From: Sperchopsis tessellata
Taxonomy: Eukaryota; Arthropoda; Insecta; Coleoptera; Hydrophilidae
DNA: 28,316 nucleotides
NCBI GenBank assembly: GCA_033557685.1
Contig: JAWQRN010000568.1
Location: 1-28,316, forward strand
Reading direction: 5' to 3'
In this document: piece after piece, positions 20,201 through 28,316 of the stretch
Numbering within the stretch: position 1 is the first letter of the stretch
Layout of the letters: every line of letters begins with the position of its first letter
The notes under the pieces: model-generated
Databases searched by the model: none
What the model was told of the DNA's origin: nothing
The model's input: the letters and a program-made list of their open reading frames with translations, nothing else
Translations under genes and position numbers: made by a program

Positions 20201-23200
20201 TTTCCTTTAAATATGTCCCACCTATATTTATCGATAAGCAAGGAAAACGGAATCTCCGGAATTTTAGCAAGAGCTTGTTGAAAGAGAAGAAACTGGTCCA
20301 CACTTGGATCTCCTAATTCATTATCAGTGAGTAAACCTAGGCGATGCAGGTGCTGAGGTGTCATTACGCCATGCATTATCGCATCACCAATGCTCTCATG
20401 TATAGCAGAACTAGCACCATCCTTGAAAATAAAGTTATTAATCACTTAAATGAATTGCATATAAAGAAAAATTTAAATTTTTCAACGTTATCTCATACAA
20501 TAATGAAACTGTCCCGCCAACATTTCAGTTATGAAATTTTGTTAAAATTTAAGTTTTCTTGTTGACAATAGAACTGCCGATTTGTAGCATAGGTTACTTC
20601 ATCGATGGACAACTTCATATTAGTTGTTTTTAGAAATAAATAGTACTGTAATTGGTTCACAAATAATAGTTCAACAAATTTTAAATGTATTTATTTTAAA
20701 GTGATTAGTTTACATTAACACAATGATAAATTATGCAACTTTATTCTTATGTTTATATGTAAGATTACACGTCTGTAGCGGAGTATCGATTTTACCTCCT
20801 ATCCACTGACCAGGTCCTTCTCTTCATATGCTGGCAAGAGACTTTCTAAACTGTGCAGCTACATTCGGGATCTTTCTGGAGCAGTCGATGGGCCAATCAC
20901 CTCGAGACGTATAGCGCAATCGAGCGGTCAGAATTATCTGGACGCTCAGTGGGATAGTTACTCTGCAGTAGTTTTATAACAGTACATAATAAAATATATC
21001 ATGGAGTTTTGTACATCGACTATAAGACTTTTTATAACTTCTGACACAAACATTCTGTGAACCATTTTGTGTATTATATCTATGTATGATATCTCATGGT
21101 ATTGATTTTTGAAATTCGTTATACACACTCCTCTTTTAAGCTCATGGTATCACACCTTGTTGAATAAATAAAGTACTTATTCTGTGCGAGACTTCCATGG
21201 CCACAGTAAATATCTTCAAGTTTTCCGGAAGATAACCATGTGCTTTTCCTCTTGCCCAGACATTTGACTTTAAAATGCCTCAAGGATAACTCCGACATTT
21301 CTATCCTCTCTGTGAACAAGGGAAATGCAACTGTATAATAATCCGCTCCAGATATGATGAAATAATTTTGCAACTTCTGCAAGATCTTGTATACAAGCCC
21401 CTAGATCGCAATTTGATCACAAAAGAAGATGGCAATAGTATCTATAATTAAAAGTTGGCATCTCAGCCTGACTGAGCACAAATCTGTCTTGTCTCATGAT
21501 TCCCACAGCCCTAGCATATACGGACTCCCATGGATCTACAGACCAGAAGTCCCACTACAACCTATTGTAAGTGCCATTAAATTTCCCACCTACTAGTGGG
21601 CCAGATGACGTCTCGTTAGTTCAGTGGCTAAGTACTAGCCTACTTAGCGTGAGGCCATGGGTTCCAGACCCAGAGGCGGCCGGCTTTTTGTGATGAGGGA
21701 ATAGTCTTTATGATGCTCCAGGACGAATGTAAAACTGTAGGTAAATGAACAGCACTCTATGTAAATGAAGACCACATGCACGTAAAAGAACCAATTCCAG
21801 ATGGAACACTGGATGCAACAAAATTTCCGGGTGTGGGTACATAATCCCTGGTGTCGGTGATTGGCCATAGCAGTGGAAATACGCCAACTTCAAATAAACA
21901 AAACAAACAAAAAAGATCAGTTAGCCAAATTTCTCATTCCTAACCTCAGCCAGTTTATTGGAACATCCTTATCATATATCAAGAAACCGCCCATTTCATC
22001 GAGAAAATATCTAATATGGTTCTAAACAAGATCGATCTAGCTTCGATGAAATTTCTCTAGGGTTTCTGCCCATGATTCCGTGCAGATTATTTGACAGCTG
22101 CTGGCCAGCACATTGCTCTCAAGAAGTGTGCTACATGCTTTATGTTTTGCTGTGCTGTGAGCACTTCTGATCCTACAGTAATAACCTCATTCAAATACTT
22201 TCAAACAATCAGATGAAAGCAACAATTTGATTATTATCTAGAGAGATAAGAAGGTGGAGAGTGATTGATCCCTACAGAACAATGAATCAAAGTAAACTAT
22301 TTATTTCTGTTTAAAATAGTACTAACATATCTCTTCAAGTAGGAATATATTGCTGGTTTACAGTTTATCTTAGCTCATAATTTTGCAACCTCACATGCTG
22401 CCTATTTTATTTGTTTCTTTTGTCAAAAGTGACTGTTGTTTCTACTACAATATCCAAACTGGCTATTTGACTTGTTCATATTTTTCAAAGTACTACATTA
22501 ATCTAGTTCAGTGTTTCTAAACTTTTTTGCCAACACAGTGTACTTAGAGGTATTTCACAATTTAGAAGAAGCACCAAGCCAAACAACATTATAAATACAT
22601 TATACATAATAATTTTTATTAGGTATTTAAATTTTTATCAGGTTATAATTTCATACTACTTATAACTATAGGAACAAAACATTTTACATACCTATCAAAT
22701 AATTATCAGAAAATACATAAATCTCAAACAGATAATAATATAATAACAAAATAAATAAAAATTAATTCAGAATAATAATAATTTATTTCTAAACCTAGTA
22801 GTTAAGGAAAGCAATATAATAAATTAAATTAGATAATTATTAAGGCTATGCATTTTTATCAAAAACACCAAACAGGATTATATTTTAAAGAAAAAAATAT
22901 TCAGTAGAAAATCGATGAGTTGTCCTGACATTTATTCATTTGAATATCTCTAATGAAATTATTGCGCCTGCACTTTTAACAGAGTGCATCAATTTGTGGT
23001 TTATGTTTAAAAAGTGACAGCCTCAGAGTATCCAAACAATTTCTTGCCGTACTTTTTCTGCCAGTCATAACAGAAGAGCCCCATTCACAAAAGTATATTG
23101 ATGCAACGGAAAATACCCCTTTTGCCCCTTTTCACTTAACTGTGGATATTCAATTTTTACTTTAATCTAAACACTTTCAAGAGAACTTTTTTCAATAAAT

Positions 23201-26200
23201 TTTTAAAAGAATAGTCTAAAGAAAAACTCTTCTGTTCATAATAAATAATTATCATGATTATTATAAAAGAAAATTTTGTGGCTCTAGTAAAATGAGTTCT
23301 GTTTGTATTCAATTACAGAGCACCTATTTCAAGTCTGAAGAGACACCAGTTAAGAAGCACTGATGTATTTGAATAATGATCTCGAGAGTACTGGAAATTC
23401 AGATCAAAATGGACGTTATCATATCATATAAAGGAATCACCTAAGAATTATTCAATTAATCTCTCTATTGAATTTAACATTGATCTCATATCTTCAGCAT
23501 TCTGTAGATATCTATTAACAGTATAGTGTTCTTACAGTCTGCTTAAAACAAAATCAATGCACTTTCATACTATTTTGAAATAATTTAGTTAAAATTATTA
23601 TATTTGATATGCACTGTCTCTAGATCAGTTAATGATTACATGACATTTCGGGAAGAACAAATTACTTCGACACTAATATAGGGAAAAACTCAGAAAGCAT
23701 TAATAAACCTACACTGCAAAAATAATTGACTACCAAATACAATGCAAGTAATACTTAAGACCAACTATCATAAAAGAATGAATGAATGCAACAAATCATA
23801 AAAACCCCGAAAAATAACTCCTTACCAGGTTACGACCACATAAAACTGATAGAACTCATAAACATTAATATTTGCGCAGGTAATTTTCCTTCAGATCTAA
23901 AATTTGCTAGGATTACACCAGTTTACAAAGAAGGAGACAAAATAACACCCATCAGTTATAGATCTATAACCAATTTGACTGTCTTCAGCAAGATTTTTGA
24001 GAAGGTCATATATACATGACCCCAAAAATTATATAATAGATTTACTGCCAACCAGAGATGCTTGGGATTTCTGACACATTCGCAATATGGTTTTCAAGCC
24101 AGTAAAAGCACTACAATGGCCATGGCCAACCTTGTCAATTATCCCAAACTTAAATGAGCAATGGTAAAGAAATGACAAGATTGACCTTGGACTAATCACT
24201 AGTTGAGACAGAGTTAAAATGATGTATGGAGTGCCCAAAGGCTCCATTTTTTAACCATACCTATACATCATATATATTAATGACTTTGTATATTTAATAG
24301 TTATTTAAGTCATTAAGCATATTACAATACTTCCAAAATAGCCAAAATATGTCACATCAAATTATTTCCGTACCTGTTCCATTGAGTCATACTTTTCCCA
24401 ATTCAATCCATATTAATTTCCAACTGTTTTAAATTCATTCCAATATATTTTCAATATAATTTTCAGCAATCTCCTAAATTATTCATTTCATAAATTTATC
24501 TTAACAACTTTGATGCTGACAATTGGACAACCTACTAACTCAATGAAAAGCACATGATGCATTTTCTACGAAAACACTGAGGAAAAACTAATGGAAACAA
24601 ACATCAATAAAAAAACCACAATATCAATAAAAATAAAAGAGGAAGAACTGAAAAAGGTCACTCAAATAAAATACCTGGAACTAATGCTAAACCAGATACT
24701 TAACTGGAAAGCACACATAAATGGGGTATAGAAACAAATATATCCTGCCAGAAGCACAAAAAAATAATGATATATGAGATCTATAACAGAAACATAATGG
24801 GGAACTGGAAATAGAGAATTAAGTCAACTGCAACAAACCCAACACAAAATAGTCAATCTTACATATACAGCCTATAGTCCAACTTGGCTACAAAGCAAGT
24901 GTACCTACAAACAGGTAAACTTGATTTGGAAAAACGATGGGATACAGAAAATTTAGATATAAAGCTGCTATCAAATACAACACAAGAAACTCGAACAAAA
25001 TCCAAACCAAGAGATATAGTAAAAAATAGAAGGAAAAAGAATTTCATATGACGGAGTTAAAATGTACAACAGCTTACCAGACGAGATGAAGACCTTACAA
25101 AGTGAAACATTCAAGAGGAATGTGAAATAATTTATAAAAACAAAGAGACAAAAATGAACTCTAAGTTAAAAAGTGTTAACAATTAACGCAAATAACTATT
25201 ATTATCTGATATGACCCAACGGGACTCGAGATGAATTTATAAAATAAGAAAATGCACAAAATATTTCTTTCATATATATAATTTCATTGAAGTAGATGTG
25301 AATGTACATCATATATGTATATATGAAGCAATTATAGATATATTAATCTAAAGAAATATATAGAAACAACTGTATTCAACTTTTGCTTAGTAGATATATA
25401 GCAAATTAAGAACAGATATAAATAAATGTGTTAGGTAAAACCCCTTGAAAACATATTAACTTACCTGAAAAATTGCAGGCTGTTCTTGATAGGCCATATA
25501 ATACTGGATATGTCCCATTTCATGGTGAATTATGTAGAAGTCTTCCATATCGACTTTTGCACATAAAAGCATACTACAAAAGAACATTTATTAACACTAA
25601 TAATATGTCAAAGGTAAATTAGTAGTAGAAGTGAGATATAACAAAAATTTTATTTAAAATTTCATTGTGAAAAAGATTGAAATGTCTATTCCATTTGATC
25701 AATTGCAAGCTTATGATAGATAAAACAGAATGAAGTAGTTTTTCAAAGTTCTTAAAATTTTTAGAGTTTAATTAATGATCCCACATTCGTTTATGTGCCT
25801 CGTCTAACCTCTCGTTGTTTGTTTACAATGCAATTTGTCACCTTATTTAATTCAGCCCTAAAGATGAAGCAGGGTCTTTGAAACATATCGGCGTAATATA
25901 TTCATAAATCAAACTGGTGTTTTAATTGGACCAATTAATTGATTATTTATGATAGATAGATTTATTTATATTAGAGCATCCAGGAAGGTGTGCAGTTTAC
26001 AAATAAATCGTTGACTTTTGTAAGGGCAATGAGAGATTTACAAATTTTGTATTACACACGGGAAACTTTTAAATTATTTAGAGAGGATTGTTACAAGGCT
26101 TTGATATTGTTCATGTGAAGTTTGTCATGTCCAAATTGTACTCAATGACTGTATTTATTCTAGATTGGATGAAATTTGTTTGTAAATATGTATGTCAGTA

Positions 26201-26729
26201 TTAAGGCCTTTCATGATATATTATACATGATTCATCTGACCTATCAGGGGGACTGAAGTGAACACATACAAAGTGGGACTTTACATCTGCCTGTATAATT
26301 CACTAGTTAGATGTAGAAAAATTTGGAGAAAACACATTTTATAAATTTCAACAAAAGAAGTTTTTATAAAGAAAATACTGTTCAAATACAAATTTTTAAA
26401 TACCAACCTACCGAAAATCATCTTTAGCAAATAGATTTGCCGCAGTTCCATGACAAAGTGATGTATTTTGATCTTCTTCAAATATGGACAAATTCCAAAA
26501 TTTACTGGTCATTCTAGGTAAACCAAATGAAGCATACATATCTTCAGCTTGCCATACCTACTGAAAATTGAATTTTTAATAACTACATTTACTTAAATGC
26601 GTTCAGCTATACATACCATATCCTTTACAGTCCAGTGCTTACTTTTTAAGTGCTTATCTAAATCTAAAGTTTCATTTTGGGGAATAAATAGATTGATCAG
26701 TGGTGACCAGTCTTGTCCCCACATATTAC
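14052..26729 (-). CDS. Angiotensin-converting-enzyme-like peptidyl-dipeptidase (family M2), C-terminal part, six exons
   Basis: M2 peptidases are zinc enzymes that remove C-terminal dipeptides from peptides; insect members are mostly secreted. Exons run 26729-26617, 26557-26412, 25573-25465, 20421-20060, 16858-16694 and 14214-14052. All have GT-AG borders and matching phases, and together give 351 codons and a stop. Seen in order: a NMWGQDW block, CH...DDFR, HHEMGHIQYYMAYQ (zinc and catalytic Glu), IHESIGD (third zinc ligand), GAKFHIPDNTPYIRYF (Lys, His, Tyr, Arg, Tyr of the substrate and chloride sites, by tACE equivalence), PLHRCDIYGSK, then a stop soon after IGW. NLS, NET and NTS are possible glycosylation sites. 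There is no C-terminal membrane anchor. The N-terminal half and signal peptide lie beyond the right edge. Orthology to a specific Drosophila Ance paralogue is not decided. Confidence 0.93.
14215..14390. repeat. Short tandem duplication next to the LINE
   Basis: A 28-base unit (ATATACATTTATTGTTGTGT and 8 more) at 14298-14325 is repeated with few changes at 14326-14348. It sits in the last intron of the M2 gene, just left of the LINE 5' boundary, which lies somewhere in 14,350-14,395. Confidence 0.6.
14537..15142 (+). pseudogene. LINE endonuclease domain
   Basis: From IIAIYGPSDDEK the frame is open through a 175-residue stretch beginning at 14,615. It carries IYIAGDFNGSVG, an N-T pair in VTNTHF, the Asp of IIDFILVE and the SDH of GSDHYLVVV, which are the catalytic landmarks of apurinic-type LINE endonucleases. 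After SDH comes a lysine- and glutamate-rich linker that ends at TAA 15,140-15,142; intact elements run on into the RT. Upstream codons are frameshifted and contain stops, so the ORF has lost its true start. Confidence 0.8.
15143..15725 (+). pseudogene. LINE linker and start of RT, broken
   Basis: Fragments of the same ORF: MAAKRVCGVS...IAWRTEEIWN at 15,170-15,265, then a 120-residue open stretch at 15,330-15,692 with KKIKREFEEKLENDSKGYQK and LLTKETQIMDRWMEYFQN. It ends in NEAINRLKKGKAPR, stop, DKITAELIK. GKAP-(G)-D-I-AE-(L)-K is the conserved start of the RT domain. Stops interrupt it at about 15,140, 15,266, 15,314, 15,690 and 15,723. Confidence 0.75.
15726..16460 (+). pseudogene. LINE RT end and C-terminal region after an internal deletion
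   Basis: About 20 bases after the RT start the sequence jumps to CTFADDIAIVADSE, the FADD catalytic motif. Everything between (the first catalytic Asp block and GVRQG, roughly 180 codons in relatives) is absent. It continues IWNEILTDYGMKLN, YQYLGVTLQKTG, one stop at 16,021, VYRPILTFGCETRVLT, MKFLRRVKGVTKREK, LEHLYRIPVKRVWEA, then MTWIEA and stops. Not functional. Confidence 0.8.
16694..16858 (-). CDS. M2 peptidase exon: chloride/substrate block and Cys loop
   Basis: Acceptor TATATTTTAG. The first G completes Arg of YIRYF; the exon then reads YFLSSILQMQLFKGMCEN and continues through a long loop to ELFVPLHRCDIYGSKKSG. The donor is GTAAGT, leaving AA in the exon. The two cysteines correspond to the conserved disulphide before CDIY. 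In mammalian tACE about 11 residues lie between them; here there are 25. The FHEA helix of relatives has become LFKG. Confidence 0.93.
16859..20059. other. M2 intron, no identified gene
   Basis: AT-rich intron sequence. A 76-codon frame at 17,656-17,886 has no recognised relatives. A short (GA)n run lies at 18,356-18,367. A GC-richer patch at about 18,640-18,870 carries CTATAAAAG on the minus strand (18,861-18,853) and may be a degraded LTR or promoter-like repeat. Nothing else can be named. Confidence 0.5.
20060..20421 (-). CDS. M2 peptidase exon: third zinc ligand to YI(R)
   Basis: The exon begins after TTTTCAAG as DGASSAIHESIGD, where Glu of ESIGD is the third zinc ligand, and runs 120 codons. 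Family blocks follow: TPQHLHRLGLL, AKIPEIPFSLLIDKYRWDIF, TPEEYNIRYWELN, TPPERRNDEYFDAGAKFHIP, DNTPYI, ending with CG before GTAATT. The Arg in PPERR sits where a chloride-binding Arg is found in tACE. The apparent upstream Met at 20,445 is intronic, not a start. Confidence 0.96.
20422..21607. other. M2 intron, no identified gene
   Basis: AT-rich intron with two GC-richer patches, about 20,760-20,960 and 21,140-21,580. They resemble old repeat insertions but were not assigned. The 87-codon minus-strand frame in the second patch has no family match that I recognise. Confidence 0.45.
21608..21914 (+). mobile_element. tRNA-derived SINE, near full length
   Basis: About 305 bases. The head holds a perfect A box TAGTTCAGTGG (21,617-21,627) and a near-perfect B box GGTTCCAGACC (21,660-21,670). 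A body with CTCCAGGAC and GGTGTCGGTGATTGGCC follows, then an A-rich tail of AAATAAACAAAACAAACAAA type. It lies antisense to the M2 gene. Its clean promoter boxes and tail suggest it is younger than the SINE at 1542. A-rich tails point to mobilisation by a LINE; which one is not shown. No target-site duplication was recognised. Confidence 0.75.
21915..22508. other. M2 intron between SINE and hAT element
   Basis: AT-rich sequence without coding or repeat features that I can name. Confidence 0.45.
22509..23362. mobile_element. hAT-like DNA transposon, non-autonomous
   Basis: The left end CAGTGTTTCTAAACTTTTTTG and the right end, whose complement is CAGTGCTTCTTAACTGGTG, are typical hAT terminal repeats (CAGTG-TTCT-AAC). 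Flanking octamers ATCTAGTT (22,501-22,508) and ATGTATTT (23,363-23,370) match at 6 of 8 positions, consistent with the 8-base duplication of hAT elements. The 854-base interior is AT-rich with no intact transposase, so this is an old internally deleted copy. Confidence 0.72.
23371..23759. other. M2 intron between hAT element and LINE
   Basis: AT-rich, no features identified. Confidence 0.4.
23760..25190 (+). mobile_element. Jockey/CR1-like LINE, reverse transcriptase region, degenerate
   Basis: The RT begins MQQIIKTPKNNSLPGYDHIK (23,786), then GNFPSDLKFARITPVYKEGD, ISYRSITNLTVFSKIFEKVIY and a stop at 24,017. Blocks continue in other frames: FAIWFSSQ...KSTTMAMANLVN-like at 24,080-24,140 and VPKGSI-F--YLYIIYINDF at 24,230-24,290, equal to the GVPQGSILGPLLF-IYINDL motif. 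The YADD region is replaced by AT-rich sequence. Then KVTQIKYLELMLNQILNWKAHI (about 24,655-24,720), the LGV-ID--L-W--HI block, and near 25,040-25,130 RISYDGVKMYNSLPDEMKTL with TFKRNVK, the usual C-terminus. Many stops and deletions; dead. It lies antisense to the M2 gene. Confidence 0.82.
25191..25464. other. M2 intron, right flank of LINE
   Basis: AT-rich intron leading to the donor of the HEMGH exon; nothing else seen. Confidence 0.4.
25465..25573 (-). CDS. M2 peptidase exon: HEMGH zinc site
   Basis: Acceptor TTCTTTTGTAG. The first T completes CG+T (Arg of DDFR); the exon then reads MLLCAKVDMEDF, YIIHHEMGHIQYYMAYQ, EQPAIFQ, and ends at CAG before GTAAGT. His-Glu-Met-Gly-His supplies two zinc ligands and the catalytic base. 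The Cys pairs with the Cys in the preceding exon in known structures of the family. The exon ends in phase 0, matching the 20421 exon. Confidence 0.97.
25574..26411. other. M2 intron with a possible repeat scrap
   Basis: Mostly AT-rich. At about 25,855-25,895, CCCTAAAGATGAAGCAGGG is followed shortly by TTTGAAACATATCGGC. This GAAGATG...GAAAC arrangement recurs near the ends of some insect retroelements, including Penelope-like ones. It is too short for a firm call. Confidence 0.35.
26412..26557 (-). CDS. M2 peptidase exon with tandem acceptor
   Basis: The exon reads VWQAEDMYASFGLPRMTSKF, WNLSIFEEDQN, TSLCHGTAANLFAKDDF and CG before GTAGGT. This matches the family block A--F--SLGLP-M---FW--S...CH-SA-DF---DFR. 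It is preceded by TTTTCAGTAG: the second AG is used here because the first would add an in-frame TAG. Confidence 0.93.
26558..26616 (-). other. 59-base intron with CAGTAG tandem acceptor
   Basis: A GTATGT donor and CAGTAG acceptor bound a 59-base intron. It is the only short intron seen in the gene; the others are about 0.8-5 kb. Phase is 0 at both borders. Confidence 0.85.
26617..26729 (-). CDS. M2 peptidase exon, first in this window
   Basis: After CTGTTTTCAG, the two bases GT complete a codon (probably GGT, Gly) and the exon reads NMWGQDWSPLINLFIP, QNETLDLDKHLKSKH, WTVKDM before GTATGT. GNMW-Q-W is the conserved block roughly 100 residues before HEMGH. The upstream exon is not visible in the next 1.6 kb, which holds a LINE, so the gene continues beyond the right edge. 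Confidence 0.93.
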
Positions 26730-27340
26730 CTGAAAACAGTTTTTTTAATTTTTTTTTTATTGTAGACTTTGCCCTAACCTAATTATAACAAAATTTATTT
26801 TCATAATCATAAGAAACATTTTATTTAATAATTAAATTAATATTTTCTTTTCAGTCTATTTGTCAAAACATTTCATGTTCTTAGTTTGTGCCTATCCATG
26901 CGATCTAATTGAATTATAAATTGTTCTCTAGAGTAACTGATCATGCATCTTCTGCTGTTAAAATATATGATTCTTCAAACTTTTCACAGCTATAAAATAG
27001 ATTGCATATGGATAATACGAGGTTAGTCAAATTTTAAAACTCACAAAGATCGTTACACTGTCAGACATCGATGCGATGCTATTTATTCATTTCAGGCCAA
27101 ATTTTTCATAAACAATTTTTGATTTTAACTTCAAAATTCCGAACTTAGAATATTATTACAAGTTTCTTAATTTACTCTTAAATATTTTACATAAGAACTC
27201 AATTTACTCTAGAAGAGGAATTGTAGTGTGGAAAGCGATGTTGACTGAAGATGTGACAATGGAGGGCAATAACAATGTTAGTTACATCGAGCAAAGTTCT
27301 CACATGAATTAAAACTAGGTTAGCTTTAGTGGTAGAAGAT
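26730..27340. other. M2 intron, no features
   Basis: AT-rich sequence upstream of the first visible M2 exon. No exon resembling the preceding M2 blocks was seen on the minus strand. Confidence 0.45.
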
Positions 27341-28266
27341 TGTCCTTTGACCATATTTGTACACTCGGAATCATTATTGAACAGGCCGTTGAGTGGCAGA
27401 AAGTAGTGAAAATAAATATAGTCTTTACTTTAAAAATGTAATTGACAGAATAACCATGGAGAAAATGTGGAAAATGTTGGTATCGTATGAATTACTGGAG
27501 AATAATGTGAGATTTGTGAGGTTATTGTATGACAATTATACAGCCAAGATAGATCAAAATGGAAAATCTACCAGAGCAATACAGATTATGACCGGAGTAA
27601 GGCAGGAATGTATACTATTGCCTATATTGTTTCGGCTGGTTATAGATTTAGTATATATACATCTGACAATAGAACTGGGTAAACATGATGATTTAGAGAA
27701 AAATTAATGGACTTAGAGTTTTTTTGTTGGCAGAAAGCACTATATAAACATGCAAAGAAATATGGAACAACTTATAGCAGCGGTAGGACAGGTGAGGTTC
27801 ACAATAAGCACGGAAAAAACAAATATGATCATAGTAAATTCAGAGGAGTTAGAGGAAATGGCAATTAAATTGAAGAGATGCAGAACATTTGCTACCTGGG
27901 CAGTATATTGGAAAGGAGGGTAGGAAGCAAGAAAGACATAAGAACTAGTATTCCTAAGTTACAAGGAGCATTAAAAAAAATTCAGATCTAGAGAATCAGA
28001 CATGGACAAAATTGATAATTTTTAACAGCAGTGTATAGAGTATGCTATGGTATGGGGCAGAATCATGGACGACATTACAACATTACAAAAAGTACAGGTG
28101 ATTATAAATTAGATGTTTAGAAGAATAATGGGTATATATTAGGTAGAGAGAGTTTTGGGAGGTGACCGAGCAATAGCCCATAGAGGTGTCAGTTAAAGGG
28201 AAGAAATGGAAATGGTTGGGGCACACATTGAGGTAACATATGTATGATATAATGAGACACCCTGGA

Positions 28267-28267
<1 letters not shown>
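27341..28267 (+). mobile_element. RTE-like LINE, reverse transcriptase fragment
   Basis: The plus strand reads FDHICTLGIIIEQAVEWQK, then a frameshift near 27,425 at the first catalytic Asp block. It continues NVIDRITMEKMWKMLVSYEL, RLLYDNYTAKIDQNGKST and MTGVRQECILLPILFRLVID, the GVRQG-LSP-LF-LVID motif with G changed to E. The YADD/FADD region is gone. Later come VRFTISTEKTNMIIVNSEEL, FRRIMGIY and, near 28,190-28,230, EEMEMVGAHIE, equal to the R-W-W-GH-LR end block. It is antisense to the M2 gene, and stops and frameshifts show it is dead. It ends in the (TA)n tract. Confidence 0.8.

Positions 28268-28316
<49 letters not shown>
28268..28316. repeat. (TA)n microsatellite running off the window
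   Basis: Uninterrupted TA repeats from 28,268 to the last base, directly after the LINE. It may be the LINE's own simple-repeat tail or an unrelated expansion; the right edge is not visible. Confidence 0.95.

Noticed and set aside
20422..20445. Methionine upstream of the M2 exon as a start codon
   Set aside because: These bases are intron: the exon border at 20,421 is fixed by the AG and by phase with the HEMGH exon.
21119..21382. 87-codon minus-strand frame as a gene
   Set aside because: No family features, no splice partners in phase, and it lies in a probable old repeat inside an M2 intron.

Overview
This is a eukaryotic, very AT-rich window, almost certainly from an insect. It holds the 3' ends of two spliced host genes that converge tail to tail. 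Their introns and the gap between them carry decayed transposable elements: non-LTR retrotransposons, tRNA-headed SINEs, a hAT-type element, a mariner-like remnant and a palindromic MITE. There is no prokaryotic gene layout, operon, CRISPR array or rRNA. The order of insect is not resolved; the non-LTR and SINE mixture suggests a hemimetabolous insect, but that is a weak inference.

Plus-strand gene, about 1-7,130: the C-terminal end of talin (rhea in Drosophila). The exon 2012-2167 encodes the C-terminal dimerisation helix and a short linker. The exon 5666-6692 encodes a 341-residue Ser/Thr/Tyr/Asn/Gln-rich tail ending in a basic, then RFE, terminus. Two small candidate exons between them (3233-3311 and 5154-5174) fit each other in phase but not the long last exon. 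They therefore predict an alternative short C-terminus. The introns hold a SINE (about 1542-1735), a mariner-like transposase remnant (about 3465-3700, minus strand) and a whole-element palindrome flanked by TA (4186-4966).

Intergenic, about 7,130-14,050: AT-rich DNA with (AT)n tracts, a pair of perfect short hairpins (8331-8395), a possible transposase HTH remnant near 10,180-10,290 and an endonuclease fragment of a LINE (about 12,150-12,540).

Minus-strand gene, 26,729 down to 14,052: six exons of a peptidase family M2 gene (angiotensin-converting-enzyme-like peptidyl-dipeptidase). All exon phases agree and join into 351 codons plus a stop. HEMGH, the third zinc ligand Glu and the substrate and chloride residues are retained. 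The protein ends just after the catalytic domain with no membrane anchor. The N-terminal exons lie beyond the right edge. Its introns contain an RTE-like LINE with its RT core deleted (about 14,390-16,650), a possible LTR promoter patch near 18,850, a full-length SINE (about 21,608-21,914), a hAT-like element (22,509-23,362), a jockey/CR1-like LINE (about 23,760-25,190) and a third LINE ending in a (TA)n tract (27,341-28,267). Every LINE and SINE whose direction can be read lies antisense to the peptidase gene.

The two host genes have unrelated roles: an intracellular integrin-actin adaptor and a probably secreted peptide-processing enzyme. Nothing in the sequence points to joint function. 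The main candidates for new biology are the predicted talin C-terminal switch, a tandem splice acceptor in the peptidase gene whose first site would introduce a stop, and the palindromic MITE.
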